Positions 17,706-25,880 are shown, counted from the first letter of the stretch. The stretch is 64,000 bases of DNA from CAZMXS01 sp964570325 (GCA_964570325.1 CAZMXS010000011.1:23289-87288), one strand, 5' to 3'. A program made the numbers and translations. The notes: generated by a model from the sequence alone, not told the origin.

Positions 17706-18713
17706 CTACCTCCCGCCGATCAGGGAATCCAGCATCACCAGCCCCAGCCCCACGAGGGCCAGACCGCCGAGATACTTCCAGTACACATCCACCACCTGCG
17801 TGATCCGGAACCGTCCAACCGCGGCGCGGATGAGCGACACGGAGAGGAACATGACCACGAGCAGTTTGACCAGGAAAAACGCCGCATCCAGCACCACCGC
17901 TGGCACGACCCACAGGGGCAGCATGTCGGAGATGCCGTAGGGGATGAAAAGAGCGACCAGCAAGGCGGACATCACGACGGTCTTCACGGCCAGCGCGAGT
18001 TGAAAAAGCGCGAGATTGCGGCCGGAGTATTCCACGAGCAGGCCGCCCGCCAGTTCCGTCTCCGCCTCCGGCGTGTCGAATGGAATCCGGCCCAGCTCAC
18101 CCGGGGCCACGAGCAGCAGGGCGATGAACAGAATGGCGAAGCCGAGCACCCCGCACGGCCCGGACAGCGCCCAGACCGGATGGGCGGCGATCGCGGCAAG
18201 GGCGAAGGGATCGGCCACGCCGGCCTGCCCAAGCTTCCAGCCGATTGCGATCACGACGGCAGCCAGCGGTAGCTCGTAGGAGATCATCGTGACCATTTCG
18301 CGCTGGGCGCCGAGCGTCGCGTAGGGTGAGCCGGCCGCGAACCCGCCGGCGACCATCGCCAGCGCGGGTACCGCCAGCAGGTACATCACCAGCACCAGAT
18401 CCCCGTATCCGCCGAGCGCCGGCGCCAGCGGACCAAGCGGGATGTACAGCAGCAACGAGACGGACGCCGCCAGCGCCGCGACCGGCGCCGCGTTGAAGAG
18501 CCATGGGATCGCGTTGTCGGGGACAATGTTCTGCTTGAGCAGCAGCTTGGCGAGGTCGCGGAACGGCTGGCTCAACGGGGGGCCGATGCGCGCCTGCATG
18601 CGGGCAACGAGAACCCGGTCAATGCCCAGGCAAACCAAGCCCAGCACCGTGCCCAGCGCGCCGAGCACGGCCGTCCAGAAAACGACCCCGAGGGCGCTGC
18701 CTATCGCGTGCAT
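17706..18713 (-). CDS. mbhM: Mbh hydrogenase membrane anchor subunit (NuoH-like)
   Basis: The 335-residue protein has about eight TM helices and belongs to the NuoH/HyfC family. Family motifs present are RMQARIGPPLSQPFRDLAKLL near the N-terminus (the RxGP loop), the central EMVTMISYELPL and the acidic GRIPFDTPEAETELAGGLLVEYSG that forms the quinone-cavity or ion-path rim in complex I. It attaches the hydrogenase module to the antiporter module. It overlaps mbhL by 13 nt, so the start at 18713 (MHAIGSALG) is preferred over upstream options that would be antisense-like. Confidence 0.95.
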   Translation of the reverse strand: MHAIGSALGVVFWTAVLGALGTVLGLVCLGIDRVLVARMQARIGPPLSQPFRDLAKLLLKQNIVPDNAIPWLFNAAPVAALAASVSLLLYIPLGPLAPALGGYGDLVLVMYLLAVPALAMVAGGFAAGSPYATLGAQREMVTMISYELPLAAVVIAIGWKLGQAGVADPFALAAIAAHPVWALSGPCGVLGFAILFIALLLVAPGELGRIPFDTPEAETELAGGLLVEYSGRNLALFQLALAVKTVVMSALLVALFIPYGISDMLPLWVVPAVVLDAAFFLVKLLVVMFLSVSLIRAAVGRFRITQVVDVYWKYLGGLALVGLGLVMLDSLIGGR

Positions 18714-19945
18714 GGCTGGAGCCTCCGTGTTTTTTCCACTGAAAGCCGGCGCAATTCGGCCTGCGTCATGAACTCCGGTTGCGCGCCGCGGACCACGGCA
18801 ACGCGGTCGGTGCAAGAGATGCAGGGGTCAATTGAGGCGACGATGATCGGGACATCCGCCAGTTGCTCGCCCTCGAGCATCGGGATCCACGACATATAAT
18901 TGCTGTAGGACGAGGCCTTGACCTTCCAGGCCAGCGGGCTGTCCTGCCCGCCCAGCCGCAGGTAGTGCAGCACCTCGCCGCGCGGCGCCTCGTGGCGCCC
19001 GACCGCCTCGCCGCTGGCCTTCTTGACCTTGGCCATCAGCACGGCGATCTTCGGAATCGCCAGGACGGGGCCTTCGGGCAGCCGTTCCAGGCACTGGCGG
19101 ATGAGGTCAATGGACTGCCGGATTTCCAGCAGGCGGACAATGATCCGGTCGTACACATCGCCGCGCACTTCGCCGGTGAGCTGGTCGGGGGTGACCGCGC
19201 GCACCTCCAGGTCGGCGTACGCCGCGTAGGGATGATCCTGCCGGACATCCTTGCGCACGCCCGAAGCGCGCGCGACGGGGCCGACCGGGCAGAGCCGCAA
19301 GGCCTCCTCCGGCGTCAGCACGCCGCAGTCGCGGCAGCGCATCTTGATGATCTGGTCGTCCAGGAAGATGGCGGCCAGCCGGTCGAAGTTATCTTCAAAG
19401 TACGCCAGCGACTCGCGGATCCGCGGGAACATATCGGGCGTGATGTCACGTCGGACGCCGCCGATTTGGATGATCGCGTAATGGACGCGGTTGCCGGTCA
19501 GGTATTCCAGCAGGTCCATGACGTTCTCGCGGACGGTCCATGCCAGGTAAAAGGCCGAGTCGAATCCCAGTTCGTGAGCGGCGACGCCGGCCCAGAGCAG
19601 ATGCGAGTGAATGCGCTCCAGCTCGCCGACGATCGTGCGCAGGTAGTGGGCGCGCGCCGGCACCTCGATCTGCGCAATCTGCTCCACCGCGCGGCAGAAT
19701 GACAGCGCATGCGTAATCCCGCAGATCCCGCAGATGCGCTCCGCGAGGTAGATGATCTGGATGCAATTGCGCCGCAGCCCCATCCATTCGACGCCGCGGT
19801 GCGCCTTGCCGGGCGCGAAGTCGGCCTTGCGCACCTTCTCCCCGTCCAGTTCGAAGGTGAACATCACCGGCTCTTTCAGCGCCGGGTGCGCCGGGCCGAT
19901 TTGCGCGGTGTAGGTATATGGCTTATGAGTGTTCTGGCTGGCCAT
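18701..19945 (-). CDS. mbhL: Group 4 [NiFe]-hydrogenase large subunit
   Basis: The 414-residue protein is homologous to NuoD but keeps all four NiFe-site cysteines: RICGIC (C72, C75) followed by H79, and DPCISC (C375, C378) near the C-terminus. That marks it as a proton-reducing hydrogenase rather than a complex I subunit or an Mbx-type sulfur reductase, which has lost ligands. The tail after C378 is about 36 residues (TDRVAVVRGAQPEF...). No hyp maturation genes or endopeptidase lie in the window, so maturation must be encoded elsewhere. It sits between mbhK and mbhM. A 191-nt gap separates it from mbhK, the only large break in the operon. Confidence 0.95.
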   Translation of the reverse strand: MASQNTHKPYTYTAQIGPAHPALKEPVMFTFELDGEKVRKADFAPGKAHRGVEWMGLRRNCIQIIYLAERICGICGITHALSFCRAVEQIAQIEVPARAHYLRTIVGELERIHSHLLWAGVAAHELGFDSAFYLAWTVRENVMDLLEYLTGNRVHYAIIQIGGVRRDITPDMFPRIRESLAYFEDNFDRLAAIFLDDQIIKMRCRDCGVLTPEEALRLCPVGPVARASGVRKDVRQDHPYAAYADLEVRAVTPDQLTGEVRGDVYDRIIVRLLEIRQSIDLIRQCLERLPEGPVLAIPKIAVLMAKVKKASGEAVGRHEAPRGEVLHYLRLGGQDSPLAWKVKASSYSNYMSWIPMLEGEQLADVPIIVASIDPCISCTDRVAVVRGAQPEFMTQAELRRLSVEKTRRLQPCTR

Positions 19946-20043
19946 TATGCAACCTGCGATGTAACGGGGTGAATATAGCGGAAGCCACAGCGCCCTGGCT
20001 GCATGGCGGATGTCACGCGCGCCAGCGCTTCAAAGTGGCATTT

Positions 20044-20069
20044 GGGATGACAAAACAGATGGTCATCCC
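20044..20069. repeat. Stem-loop in the mbhK-mbhL gap
   Basis: GGGATGAC (20044-20051) and GTCATCCC (20062-20069) form a perfect 8-bp stem around a 10-nt loop in the otherwise gene-free 191 nt between mbhK and mbhL. It has no run of T on either side, so it is more likely an mRNA-processing, stability or repeat element than a terminator. Confidence 0.55.
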
Positions 20070-20136
20070 GAGGATGTTCTCCCGGGGAGAGCCGACGAGA
20101 AAGTGTGTCTATGTAGTTTGCGGTTATCACGGATAC

Positions 20137-20724
20137 CTAGGTTGGGTCTGGGGTGGCTGCAGGCGCCACGGCCGCACCGGTCTCTTGCCTGCCCGTGCGC
20201 CACAATTCCTTTACCATCTCCGCCGGCACACCCTTCTCATCTTTTCGCCATGGGAAAACACCGCCCGGGAAATCCTCCGGGAGGAACATCCGGCGATTGT
20301 CGGGGATGCCGGTGACCTGGACGCCGATCATTTCCTGTTTTTCCCGTTCGCTGGTGAGCGCCCCGGGAATGATGTCCGTGATCGTCGGGACCGTCGGATC
20401 GGTCTTCGGCACGGGGACGGTGAACGTCACCATGATCTCGCGGTGCGGCCGGCTGTGATAGATGAACAGGTGGTAGAGCAGCTCGATCTCCTGGCCCGTG
20501 TCGCAGCATGAAATGACGCCCAGATGCGGGTAGTCAATCCGGACCAGCCACTCCAGCGCCGGCCGCAGCGCCTCGCGGTCCAGCCGGATCCAGACCTGCC
20601 GGCTGACCTTGCGGGAGGCGCCCTCGGCCCACTCGCTCGCGCGCGTGTAGCGCACGGCGCTGCCGCAGGCGCCCTTGATGCCGTCAATGATTGCCTGGGG
20701 CTCCAGATACAGGGGTTCGCTCAT
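20137..20724 (-). CDS. mbhK: Mbh hydrogenase NuoC-like subunit
   Basis: The 195-residue protein is of the NuoC/HycE-N-terminal family. The characteristic C-terminal signature is TITDIIPGALTSEREKQEMIGV followed by GIPDNRRMFLPEDFPGG, which wraps around the catalytic subunits in complex I. The upstream half has the alternating beta pattern DYPHLGVISCCDTG ... ELLYHLFIYHS. It is a structural subunit of the hydrogenase peripheral arm. It overlaps mbhJ by 4 nt. The C-terminal ~20 residues are low-complexity Ala/Pro (AAVAPAATPDP). Confidence 0.92.
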   Translation of the reverse strand: MSEPLYLEPQAIIDGIKGACGSAVRYTRASEWAEGASRKVSRQVWIRLDREALRPALEWLVRIDYPHLGVISCCDTGQEIELLYHLFIYHSRPHREIMVTFTVPVPKTDPTVPTITDIIPGALTSEREKQEMIGVQVTGIPDNRRMFLPEDFPGGVFPWRKDEKGVPAEMVKELWRTGRQETGAAVAPAATPDPT

Positions 20725-21152
20725 GACACCGCCTCTGCCTGTTCCAGCTTGAGCAGCGCCTTGACGACGCCGTCAATGATCGCCTCCGGCCGCGGCGGGC
20801 AGCCTGGCACATGGACGTCCACGGGGATGATCTGGTCCACCGGCCCGACAAGGTTGTAGGAGTCGTAGAAGGTGCCCCCGGAGATGCCGCAGACACCGAC
20901 ACAGACGACCAGCTTGGGATCGGGCATCTGCTCGTAGACACGGCGCAGGCGCGGCTCCATTTTCCGCGTCACCGGCCCGGTTACCAGCAGCAGATCGGCG
21001 TGGCGGGGGGAGCCGACGAGCTTGATGCCGAACCGTTCGAGGTCATAGCGCGGCGTGACCGACGCGACCAGCTCGATTTCACAGCCGTTGCACGAGCCGG
21101 CATTGAACAAAAACGCCCACAGCGAACGGCCCAATGTCTGCGCGATCTTCAT
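20721..21152 (-). CDS. mbhJ: Mbh hydrogenase small subunit (NuoB-like)
   Basis: The 143-residue [NiFe]-hydrogenase small subunit carries the proximal [4Fe-4S] cluster. Ligands visible are C21-N-G-C24, C88 in GVCGISGG and C118 in PGCPP. The order and spacing match NuoB/MbhJ. It accepts electrons from the ferredoxin-like subunit and hands them to the NiFe site. The start at 21152 is fixed by the ATGA overlap with mbhI. A longer frame to 21200 would give MVCRRGG..., which belongs to the overlapping mbhI sequence. Confidence 0.95.
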   Translation of the reverse strand: MKIAQTLGRSLWAFLFNAGSCNGCEIELVASVTPRYDLERFGIKLVGSPRHADLLLVTGPVTRKMEPRLRRVYEQMPDPKLVVCVGVCGISGGTFYDSYNLVGPVDQIIPVDVHVPGCPPRPEAIIDGVVKALLKLEQAEAVS

Positions 21153-21499
21153 GCCAGCCACCCCACGATGAACATCAGCGCCGCCACGCCGACAAACCAC
21201 AGCACATAATCCACCGGCTCGCCGGAATGCAGCGGCGCCAACCGCCGGTAATAGCCGCGCAGCGACTCCAAGAAGCCCCAGTACATGTTGGAGGCGGGGA
21301 TATGCCCGCGCCCGGCCGGCGGTTCGTCGTTGCCGGAAATGAACGGTTTGGCCTGGCCCGTGCCCGGCCGGTAATCCGCGCGCCCGCGGCGGCGGAACCA
21401 GACCGCCAACAGCGCGGCTACGAGAAACGCGATCAGCCAGGCCGGCGCGTTCCAGGCGCCCGCGCCGGTTTCCAAGGTCCAGGCCAGCGGCAGCGGCAT
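21149..21499 (-). CDS. mbhI: Mbh subunit I, small membrane protein
   Basis: The 116-residue protein has an N-terminal TM helix (WLIAFLVAALLAVWFRRRG), a cytosolic loop rich in Gly/Pro with SNMYWGFLESLRGYYRRLAPLHSGEP, and a C-terminal TM helix (YVLWFVGVAALMFIVGWLA). In the Mbh family this subunit links the hydrogenase module to the MnhD-like antiporter subunit. The assignment rests on position between mbhH and mbhJ, on length and on the two-helix layout. Overlaps are 4 nt with mbhJ and a 1-nt gap to mbhH. Confidence 0.8.
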   Translation of the reverse strand: MPLPLAWTLETGAGAWNAPAWLIAFLVAALLAVWFRRRGRADYRPGTGQAKPFISGNDEPPAGRGHIPASNMYWGFLESLRGYYRRLAPLHSGEPVDYVLWFVGVAALMFIVGWLA

Positions 21500-21500
21500 G

Positions 21501-23072
21501 TCACAGCCCTCCCACGATGGCGGCCATATAGCGCGCCTGCCCGAGCAGCGCGTCCACCGCCGGCAGGATCAGCCGCTCGACCGCCGCCTGCGGAAAGAGA
21601 CCAAACAGAATGACGACGCCCGCCAGCACACCCATGCCCAGCAGCATCGGCCGGGGCGCCTCGCCGGCAGTGGCGAACGCGGGTTGGGGCGGGCCCATGA
21701 AGACGGAATGGAATACCTTGACGAATGAGGCCAGCGTCAGGATGCTGACGACCATGGCGATCACCGCCAGGAAGGGGTTGAACCGGAAGACCGACTCGTA
21801 GAGCATCAACTTCGAGGCGAACCCGTTGAACGGCGGGATGCCGGCGATGGCCAGCGCGCCAATGATGAAGAAGATCATCGTCCACGTCATTTTGTGGCCC
21901 AGTCCGCCGAGCCGGTTCAAGTTGCGCGTGCCGCACCGGTAGAAGATCACGCCGGCCGTCAGGAACAGCAAGCCCTTGTACATCGCGTGGTTGATGATGT
22001 GGAAAATGCCGCCGGCCATGGCCATCCGGCCGAACGCCTCCAGCCGCGCAGCGTCGCCCAACACCGCGAGGCCGACCCCCACGCCCAGCAGCATGTAGCC
22101 GGTCTGAGACACGGCGTGGTAGGCCATCAGGCGTTTGATGTCTTTTTGCGGAATGGCCATCGTGACACCGATGAACATCGAGAGCACGCCGAGGATAATC
22201 ACGAACCAGCCGACGGAGACCGCATTGAGCGCGTGGCCGTAGAGCGAGAACAACACCCGGAAAAGGCCGTAAAGGCTGGCCTGGCTGGACACGACCAGCA
22301 GTGCCGTCACCGATGAGGGCGCGGTGGTGTACGCATCCGGCGTCCAGAAGTGCATCGGCACCGCGCCGCATTTCATCGCTAAAGGCACGATCAGCAGGAC
22401 CAGCGCGATCTTGTCAAGATTGGTGGATTGGATCCGGCGCGCGAGTTCCGCGAGATTCAAGGCATTGTACTGCCCGTACAGGATGCCGACGGCCAGCAGC
22501 ACAAACAATCCCGCCAGGGTGCTCAGCAGCGCATACTTGAAGCCGGCCTCGACGGCCACGCCTTTGTCCACGCGGTACGCCACCAACGCCGAACCGGCCA
22601 GCGAGGTGATCTCAAAGAAAACAAAGAAGTTAAACAGGTCGCCGGTGCAGACGAGCCCGTAAATGCCGGCAACCAGCAGGAACAACAACGCGTAAAAGCC
22701 TTCCAGCCCCGATTGCCGCGATTCGGCTGCCAGCGAGTAGATCGTGATCGCCCACGAAACGAGCGCGACAATGGTCGCCATCAGCGCGCCCAGCGCGTCC
22801 ACCTCGAACAAAATCCGGACGGGGATGCCGCCGGCATCCGCGGGCAAAGCCAGCCGCGGCGCGGCGGCCCCGAAAACGTAGACGGCCGGTCCGCTGTGGA
22901 ACACCCGCCACGCCAGGACCAGCGCGGTCAGCGAGGTCAGGGTCATGAACAGGCCGACCCAGAACGCGCGCAGCCGCGGGTTTCGGGCGGCGAGCAGCGG
23001 CGTCGCGAATGCCGCGAACAACGGCAGCGCAACTACCAGGGCCGGGGTGTGGGTTATGAAAAATCCGCTCAT
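21501..23072 (-). CDS. mbhH: Mbh antiporter subunit (MnhD/NuoN-like)
   Basis: This is a 523-residue, roughly 14-helix proton-conducting antiporter subunit of the Mrp MnhD / NuoL-M-N family. Family hallmarks are WAITIYSLAAESRQSGLEGFYALLF with the conserved Glu region, KCGAVPMHFWTPDAYTTAPSSVTALL with the conserved Lys and H-W-x-P-D-A-Y, LMAYHAVSQTGYMLLG, and HIINHAMYKGLLFLTAG with the catalytic His/Lys. It is the main ion-pumping subunit coupling electron transfer to H+/Na+ translocation. It is separated from mbhG by 1 nt. Confidence 0.95.
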   Translation of the reverse strand: MSGFFITHTPALVVALPLFAAFATPLLAARNPRLRAFWVGLFMTLTSLTALVLAWRVFHSGPAVYVFGAAAPRLALPADAGGIPVRILFEVDALGALMATIVALVSWAITIYSLAAESRQSGLEGFYALLFLLVAGIYGLVCTGDLFNFFVFFEITSLAGSALVAYRVDKGVAVEAGFKYALLSTLAGLFVLLAVGILYGQYNALNLAELARRIQSTNLDKIALVLLIVPLAMKCGAVPMHFWTPDAYTTAPSSVTALLVVSSQASLYGLFRVLFSLYGHALNAVSVGWFVIILGVLSMFIGVTMAIPQKDIKRLMAYHAVSQTGYMLLGVGVGLAVLGDAARLEAFGRMAMAGGIFHIINHAMYKGLLFLTAGVIFYRCGTRNLNRLGGLGHKMTWTMIFFIIGALAIAGIPPFNGFASKLMLYESVFRFNPFLAVIAMVVSILTLASFVKVFHSVFMGPPQPAFATAGEAPRPMLLGMGVLAGVVILFGLFPQAAVERLILPAVDALLGQARYMAAIVGGL

Positions 23073-23073
23073 C

Positions 23074-23430
23074 CTAACCTTTCAATCGCGTCATCTTCCG
23101 CACGTTGGTCGTTCCGTAGCAGCGGTAGATGACCATCACAAAAGAGAGCATCATTGCGCTGGTTGCGACGCCGATGACAATCGAGGTCAGCGTCAGCGCC
23201 TGCACCGTCGGCAGCACCATCGGGGCCCCCGGCGCGTTGGTGAAAATCGGCGCCTCGCCGCCGGCGCGATAGCCGAGCGTGACCAGGAACAGGTTGACGG
23301 CCGACTCGACCAGGCTCAATCCCATCAGCACCTTGACAGCATTGCGTTTCAACAGCATGACCGCCACGCCGGCCAGGGCGATGAGCACGACGGCCAGCAG
23401 CGGCAGGTTGATGGTCAGATGGGTCAGCAT
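23074..23430 (-). CDS. mbhG: Mbh antiporter subunit (MnhC/NuoK-like)
   Basis: The 118-residue, three-helix protein is of the MnhC/NuoK family. It contains VMLLKRNAVKVLMGLSLVESAVNLFLVTLGY with the conserved Glu in S-L-V-E-S-A-V-N, which acts in the ion path, and a third helix TSIVIGVATSAMMLSFVMVIYRCYG. It follows mbhF after a 69-nt AT-rich spacer, which breaks the otherwise overlapping series and includes a TTCAAATT intergenic repeat. Confidence 0.92.
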   Translation of the reverse strand: MLTHLTINLPLLAVVLIALAGVAVMLLKRNAVKVLMGLSLVESAVNLFLVTLGYRAGGEAPIFTNAPGAPMVLPTVQALTLTSIVIGVATSAMMLSFVMVIYRCYGTTNVRKMTRLKG

Positions 23431-23499
23431 GGGGTGTTCAAATTACAATTATCAAATGGCGATCGGTCCGTCCGCGCCGTTGGAATGGTGGCGTTCACC

Positions 23500-23967
23500 T
23501 TACCGGTCGGACTCCTTGATTCCGGACAGCATATATAAAAGAATTACGGACAACCCGCCCAGCACCTCGACCCCAACGGCCAGATTCATGACCGGCAGGA
23601 TGCCGGCGGTCCAGAGGTCGCCCGGGTTCGGCCCGTAAGCGACCGGGCGCCCAAAAAGCCCGCCGGTGCCGGCCAGCCAGTTCCGGAAGAAGGTGGCGCC
23701 CTTGAGCAGCCCGCCCGCGCCTGCGCCAATGAACAGCAGCAAGCCCAACGACTCGCACAGCTTCAGGATATCCTTCTTCAGCCGGGTGGTGATGTCGTCA
23801 TAACGCCGCGCGGCAATCAGCAGCGCCGCGCCGGTGGCCATCACCGCGCCGCCCTGAAACCCGCCACCGGGTGTCAGATGGCCGTGGGCCACCACGTAGA
23901 AGCCGAAGGCCAGACAGAACGGATAAAAAATGTCGGCCGTCGTGCCGACGATCTTAGTCATTTTCAT
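23500..23967 (-). CDS. mbhF: Mbh antiporter subunit (MnhB-like)
   Basis: The 155-residue MnhB-domain membrane protein has the signature FYVVAHGHLTPGGGFQGGAVMATG, diagnostic of MnhB/MbhF, followed by further helices (LCESLGLLLFIGAGAGG, LAVGVEVLGGLSVILLYML). It is part of the Na+/H+ antiporter module. It overlaps mbhE by 14 nt if translation starts at 23967 (MKMTKIVG); a second in-frame ATG at 23961 is possible. Confidence 0.93.
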   Translation of the reverse strand: MKMTKIVGTTADIFYPFCLAFGFYVVAHGHLTPGGGFQGGAVMATGAALLIAARRYDDITTRLKKDILKLCESLGLLLFIGAGAGGLLKGATFFRNWLAGTGGLFGRPVAYGPNPGDLWTAGILPVMNLAVGVEVLGGLSVILLYMLSGIKESDR

Positions 23968-24238
23968 AGTCTTCGCCCGCGAACCGCTTGCGGAACATCA
24001 CGCCGACCCCGAGCACGGCGGTGAACAACACCGTCGCCTCGCCGAGCGTGTCGAACCCGCGGTAGTCAAACACCACCGCCGTCACGATATTATTGGCCCC
24101 GCATTGCTCCTGGCCGTGCCGGATGAAGTAATCGTCCATGTCGGCGGTCCGCGGCTGCCCGTAGGGGAAGCCGGTCGCCAGATAAAGCAGGGCGCCGGCC
24201 AGAACTGCAAGCATGGTCAGGGTGAGCGCGGTTTTCAT
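23954..24238 (-). CDS. mbhE: Mbh subunit E (MnhB N-terminal-like)
   Basis: The 94-residue protein has an N-terminal helix (MKTALTLTMLAVLAGALLYLATG), a periplasmic loop with YFIRHGQEQCGANNIVTAVVFDYRGFDTLGEATVLF, and a second helix (TAVLGVGVMFRKRF). The loop NNIV-x-A-x-V-x-D-x-RG-x-DT-x-GE is the diagnostic motif of MbhE / the C-terminal part of MrpA. The start at 24238 is set by the ATGA overlap with the mbhD stop. Confidence 0.92.
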   Translation of the reverse strand: MKTALTLTMLAVLAGALLYLATGFPYGQPRTADMDDYFIRHGQEQCGANNIVTAVVFDYRGFDTLGEATVLFTAVLGVGVMFRKRFAGEDYEND

Positions 24239-24486
24239 TCGTCCGCCTCCTCGCGGCGGCGCGTGCCGCGGATCGCAATGATAAAGATCGCTGTTGTCAG
24301 GCCGGCGCCGATGCCCGCCTCGGCGATCGCCACGTCCGGCGCCTGCAGGATATAGAATTCCAGCGAAAGCAACAGGCTGAACGCCGCCAGGGCGACCGCC
24401 GCTCCGAGCAGATCCTTGAAGAAGAATACCGAGCCGGCGCTGGCCACCAGCCCGACCAGGACCAGGATATGCATCAGATCGGCCAT
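24235..24486 (-). CDS. mbhD: Mbh subunit D (DUF4040)
   Basis: This is an 83-residue DUF4040 protein with three helices and the typical SLEFYILQAPDVAIAEAGIGAGLTTAIFIIAI, in which the acidic A-P-D-V-A-x-AE-A-x-x-G motif lies in the ion channel. The same domain forms part of MrpA in classical antiporters. An ATG at 24486 overlaps the mbhC stop by 1 nt (TGATG); a GTG at 24489 would add one residue. It overlaps mbhE by 4 nt. Confidence 0.92.
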   Translation of the reverse strand: MADLMHILVLVGLVASAGSVFFFKDLLGAAVALAAFSLLLSLEFYILQAPDVAIAEAGIGAGLTTAIFIIAIRGTRRREEADE

Positions 24487-24845
24487 CACTTGCCCTCCGT
24501 CTCCGCCCGCCGGTCCACAACGGCCGGGCTTGGCCGCGCGCCGCTGCGGTGCGCGGCGCGCGCGATCGCGTGGGCGCCGGTTGCGTTCGTGATCGCCAGC
24601 ACGATTACGGCGATTACGGTGTGGATTGCCAGCGCCAGGTACTGGCCATCGCCGGACTGGACGAAGCGATAAACTCCGAAAATGATGACGGAGAGCGAGG
24701 TGAAGATTGAGCCGAATGTCGTCGCCTTGGTGTCCGCGTGCAGGCGCGTATAGACATCCGGGAACCGCAGGATGCCGATGACGCCGAGCGTGTTGAAGGC
24801 GATGCCGATCAGCAGGCAGACGGCGATGACCAGGGTCAGCAGCAT
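24486..24845 (-). CDS. mbhC: Mbh antiporter subunit (MnhG-like)
   Basis: The 119-residue MnhG/PhaG-family membrane protein carries GVIGILRFPDVYTRLHADTKATTFGSIF, the diagnostic R-F-P-D-x-x-x-R-x-H-A signature, between the first and second of three helices. The C-terminal ~30 residues are charged and probably cytosolic. The start at 24845 is preferred to the longer frame to 24926, which lacks a ribosome binding site. It lies 1 nt after mbhB. Confidence 0.93.
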   Translation of the reverse strand: MLLTLVIAVCLLIGIAFNTLGVIGILRFPDVYTRLHADTKATTFGSIFTSLSVIIFGVYRFVQSGDGQYLALAIHTVIAVIVLAITNATGAHAIARAAHRSGARPSPAVVDRRAETEGK

Positions 24846-24846
24846 G

Positions 24847-25104
24847 TCACATCTCCCCTCCGAGGTACTTGGCGATGTACAGCGTGCCGACGAACGAGAG
24901 CAGGGCGTAGACGATGGCCACGTCAATGAAGATGATCTGCCGGAACACCACGCCCAGTACGATCATCGCGGCGACGATCAACGTGTTGATGGCATCGAGC
25001 GCGACGACGCGATCAGCCGGCGTCGGCCCCTTGAACAGCCGGACCAGCGCCAGCAACATCAGCGCGGCGAGCATGCAGACCGTGATGATCCAGAGGGTTG
25101 TCAC
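24847..25104 (-). CDS. mbhB: Mbh antiporter subunit (MnhF-like)
   Basis: The 85-residue MnhF/PhaF-family protein has three helices and the signature FKGPTPADRVVALDAINTLIVAAM, followed by a helix with FIDVAIVYALLSFVGTLYIAKYL. It belongs to the antiporter module together with the E- and G-type subunits. It overlaps mbhA by 4 nt. Confidence 0.93.
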   Translation of the reverse strand: MTTLWIITVCMLAALMLLALVRLFKGPTPADRVVALDAINTLIVAAMIVLGVVFRQIIFIDVAIVYALLSFVGTLYIAKYLGGEM

Positions 25105-25631
25105 TCCGCGATCCTCCGGATCGTCGCCGGGCAGTTATGGAAACTGAACAGCGACTCGGCCGTGACGGCCGGCGCCTGTTCCACGCCGGGCGGAACATTG
25201 ATCATGTGGACAAACAGGTCATTGGTGGATTCGTCAATGTCCACGGTCAGCGTGCCGGGCGTCAGGGTGATCGAGTTGGCCAGCATCAGCGTGCCCAGAT
25301 CGGTGGTCATGCCGGACTTCACGCGGACGATGCCGGGCCGGATCTTCAGCGTGATCACCCGGAAGGCGACGTCCAGGTTGGCCTTGGCCATCTCGACAAA
25401 AAACGGACCGAGCGCATAACCGATTCCCAGGAGCAGGCGGAGTGGGTTGAAGATCCGTCCGGCGGGGCGGGCGCAGAAATAGCGGCGAGCGATCAACGCG
25501 GTGACGGCGCCGAAAAACAGGCCGGCGACAAGTTCCTCGCGCGACCACAGGCGCAGCACCGCGCCCGAACCGGCGGTCAGCAGCCAGTAGACAGCCGTCG
25601 AGAAAACAAATGTGACAACAAACGAAATCAT
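25101..25631 (-). CDS. mbhA: Mbh antiporter subunit (MnhE-like)
   Basis: The 176-residue MnhE/PhaE-family protein is the first gene of the operon. It has N-terminal helices followed by the family segment VRVKSGMTTDLGTLMLANSITLTPGTLTVDIDES and a short C-terminal cytosolic domain (LFVHMINVPPG). It supports assembly of the antiporter in Mrp systems. The upstream region to 25844 is non-coding. I could not identify a convincing -35/-10 pair there, so the operon promoter is left open. Confidence 0.93.
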   Translation of the reverse strand: MISFVVTFVFSTAVYWLLTAGSGAVLRLWSREELVAGLFFGAVTALIARRYFCARPAGRIFNPLRLLLGIGYALGPFFVEMAKANLDVAFRVITLKIRPGIVRVKSGMTTDLGTLMLANSITLTPGTLTVDIDESTNDLFVHMINVPPGVEQAPAVTAESLFSFHNCPATIRRIAE

Positions 25632-25880
25632 GAAACCCGCTGAACTATCGTTGCACGGCTAATCGTTCGCCGCCTATACGGCAAAACCGAACGGCAAGAT
25701 TACGGATGGGGGCCGGAGAATCAAGGACGAATTGCCGGTGGCGCAAAAAAAAGCGGAACGGATTGTGGCGGGAGCGGGCCGGGTGGTCGAAGCGCGTCGG
25801 GGCGCGCGGCCGTCCTTTACTTTGGGAGTGGCCACGGGGTAGAAGTGGAAATGAGCAGGATGTCCGGCGGGAGCGTACGT

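Noticed and set aside
17301..25631. Respiratory complex I (nuo) operon
   Set aside because: The NuoD-like subunit keeps both NiFe CxxC pairs, NuoE/F/G/L/M and quinone-module genes are missing, and the Mrp-type subunits match mbh order.
25632..25880. Promoter of the hydrogenase operon
   Set aside because: TATAGG and TTGCCG hexamers exist but with wrong spacing; no pair was convincing enough to list.
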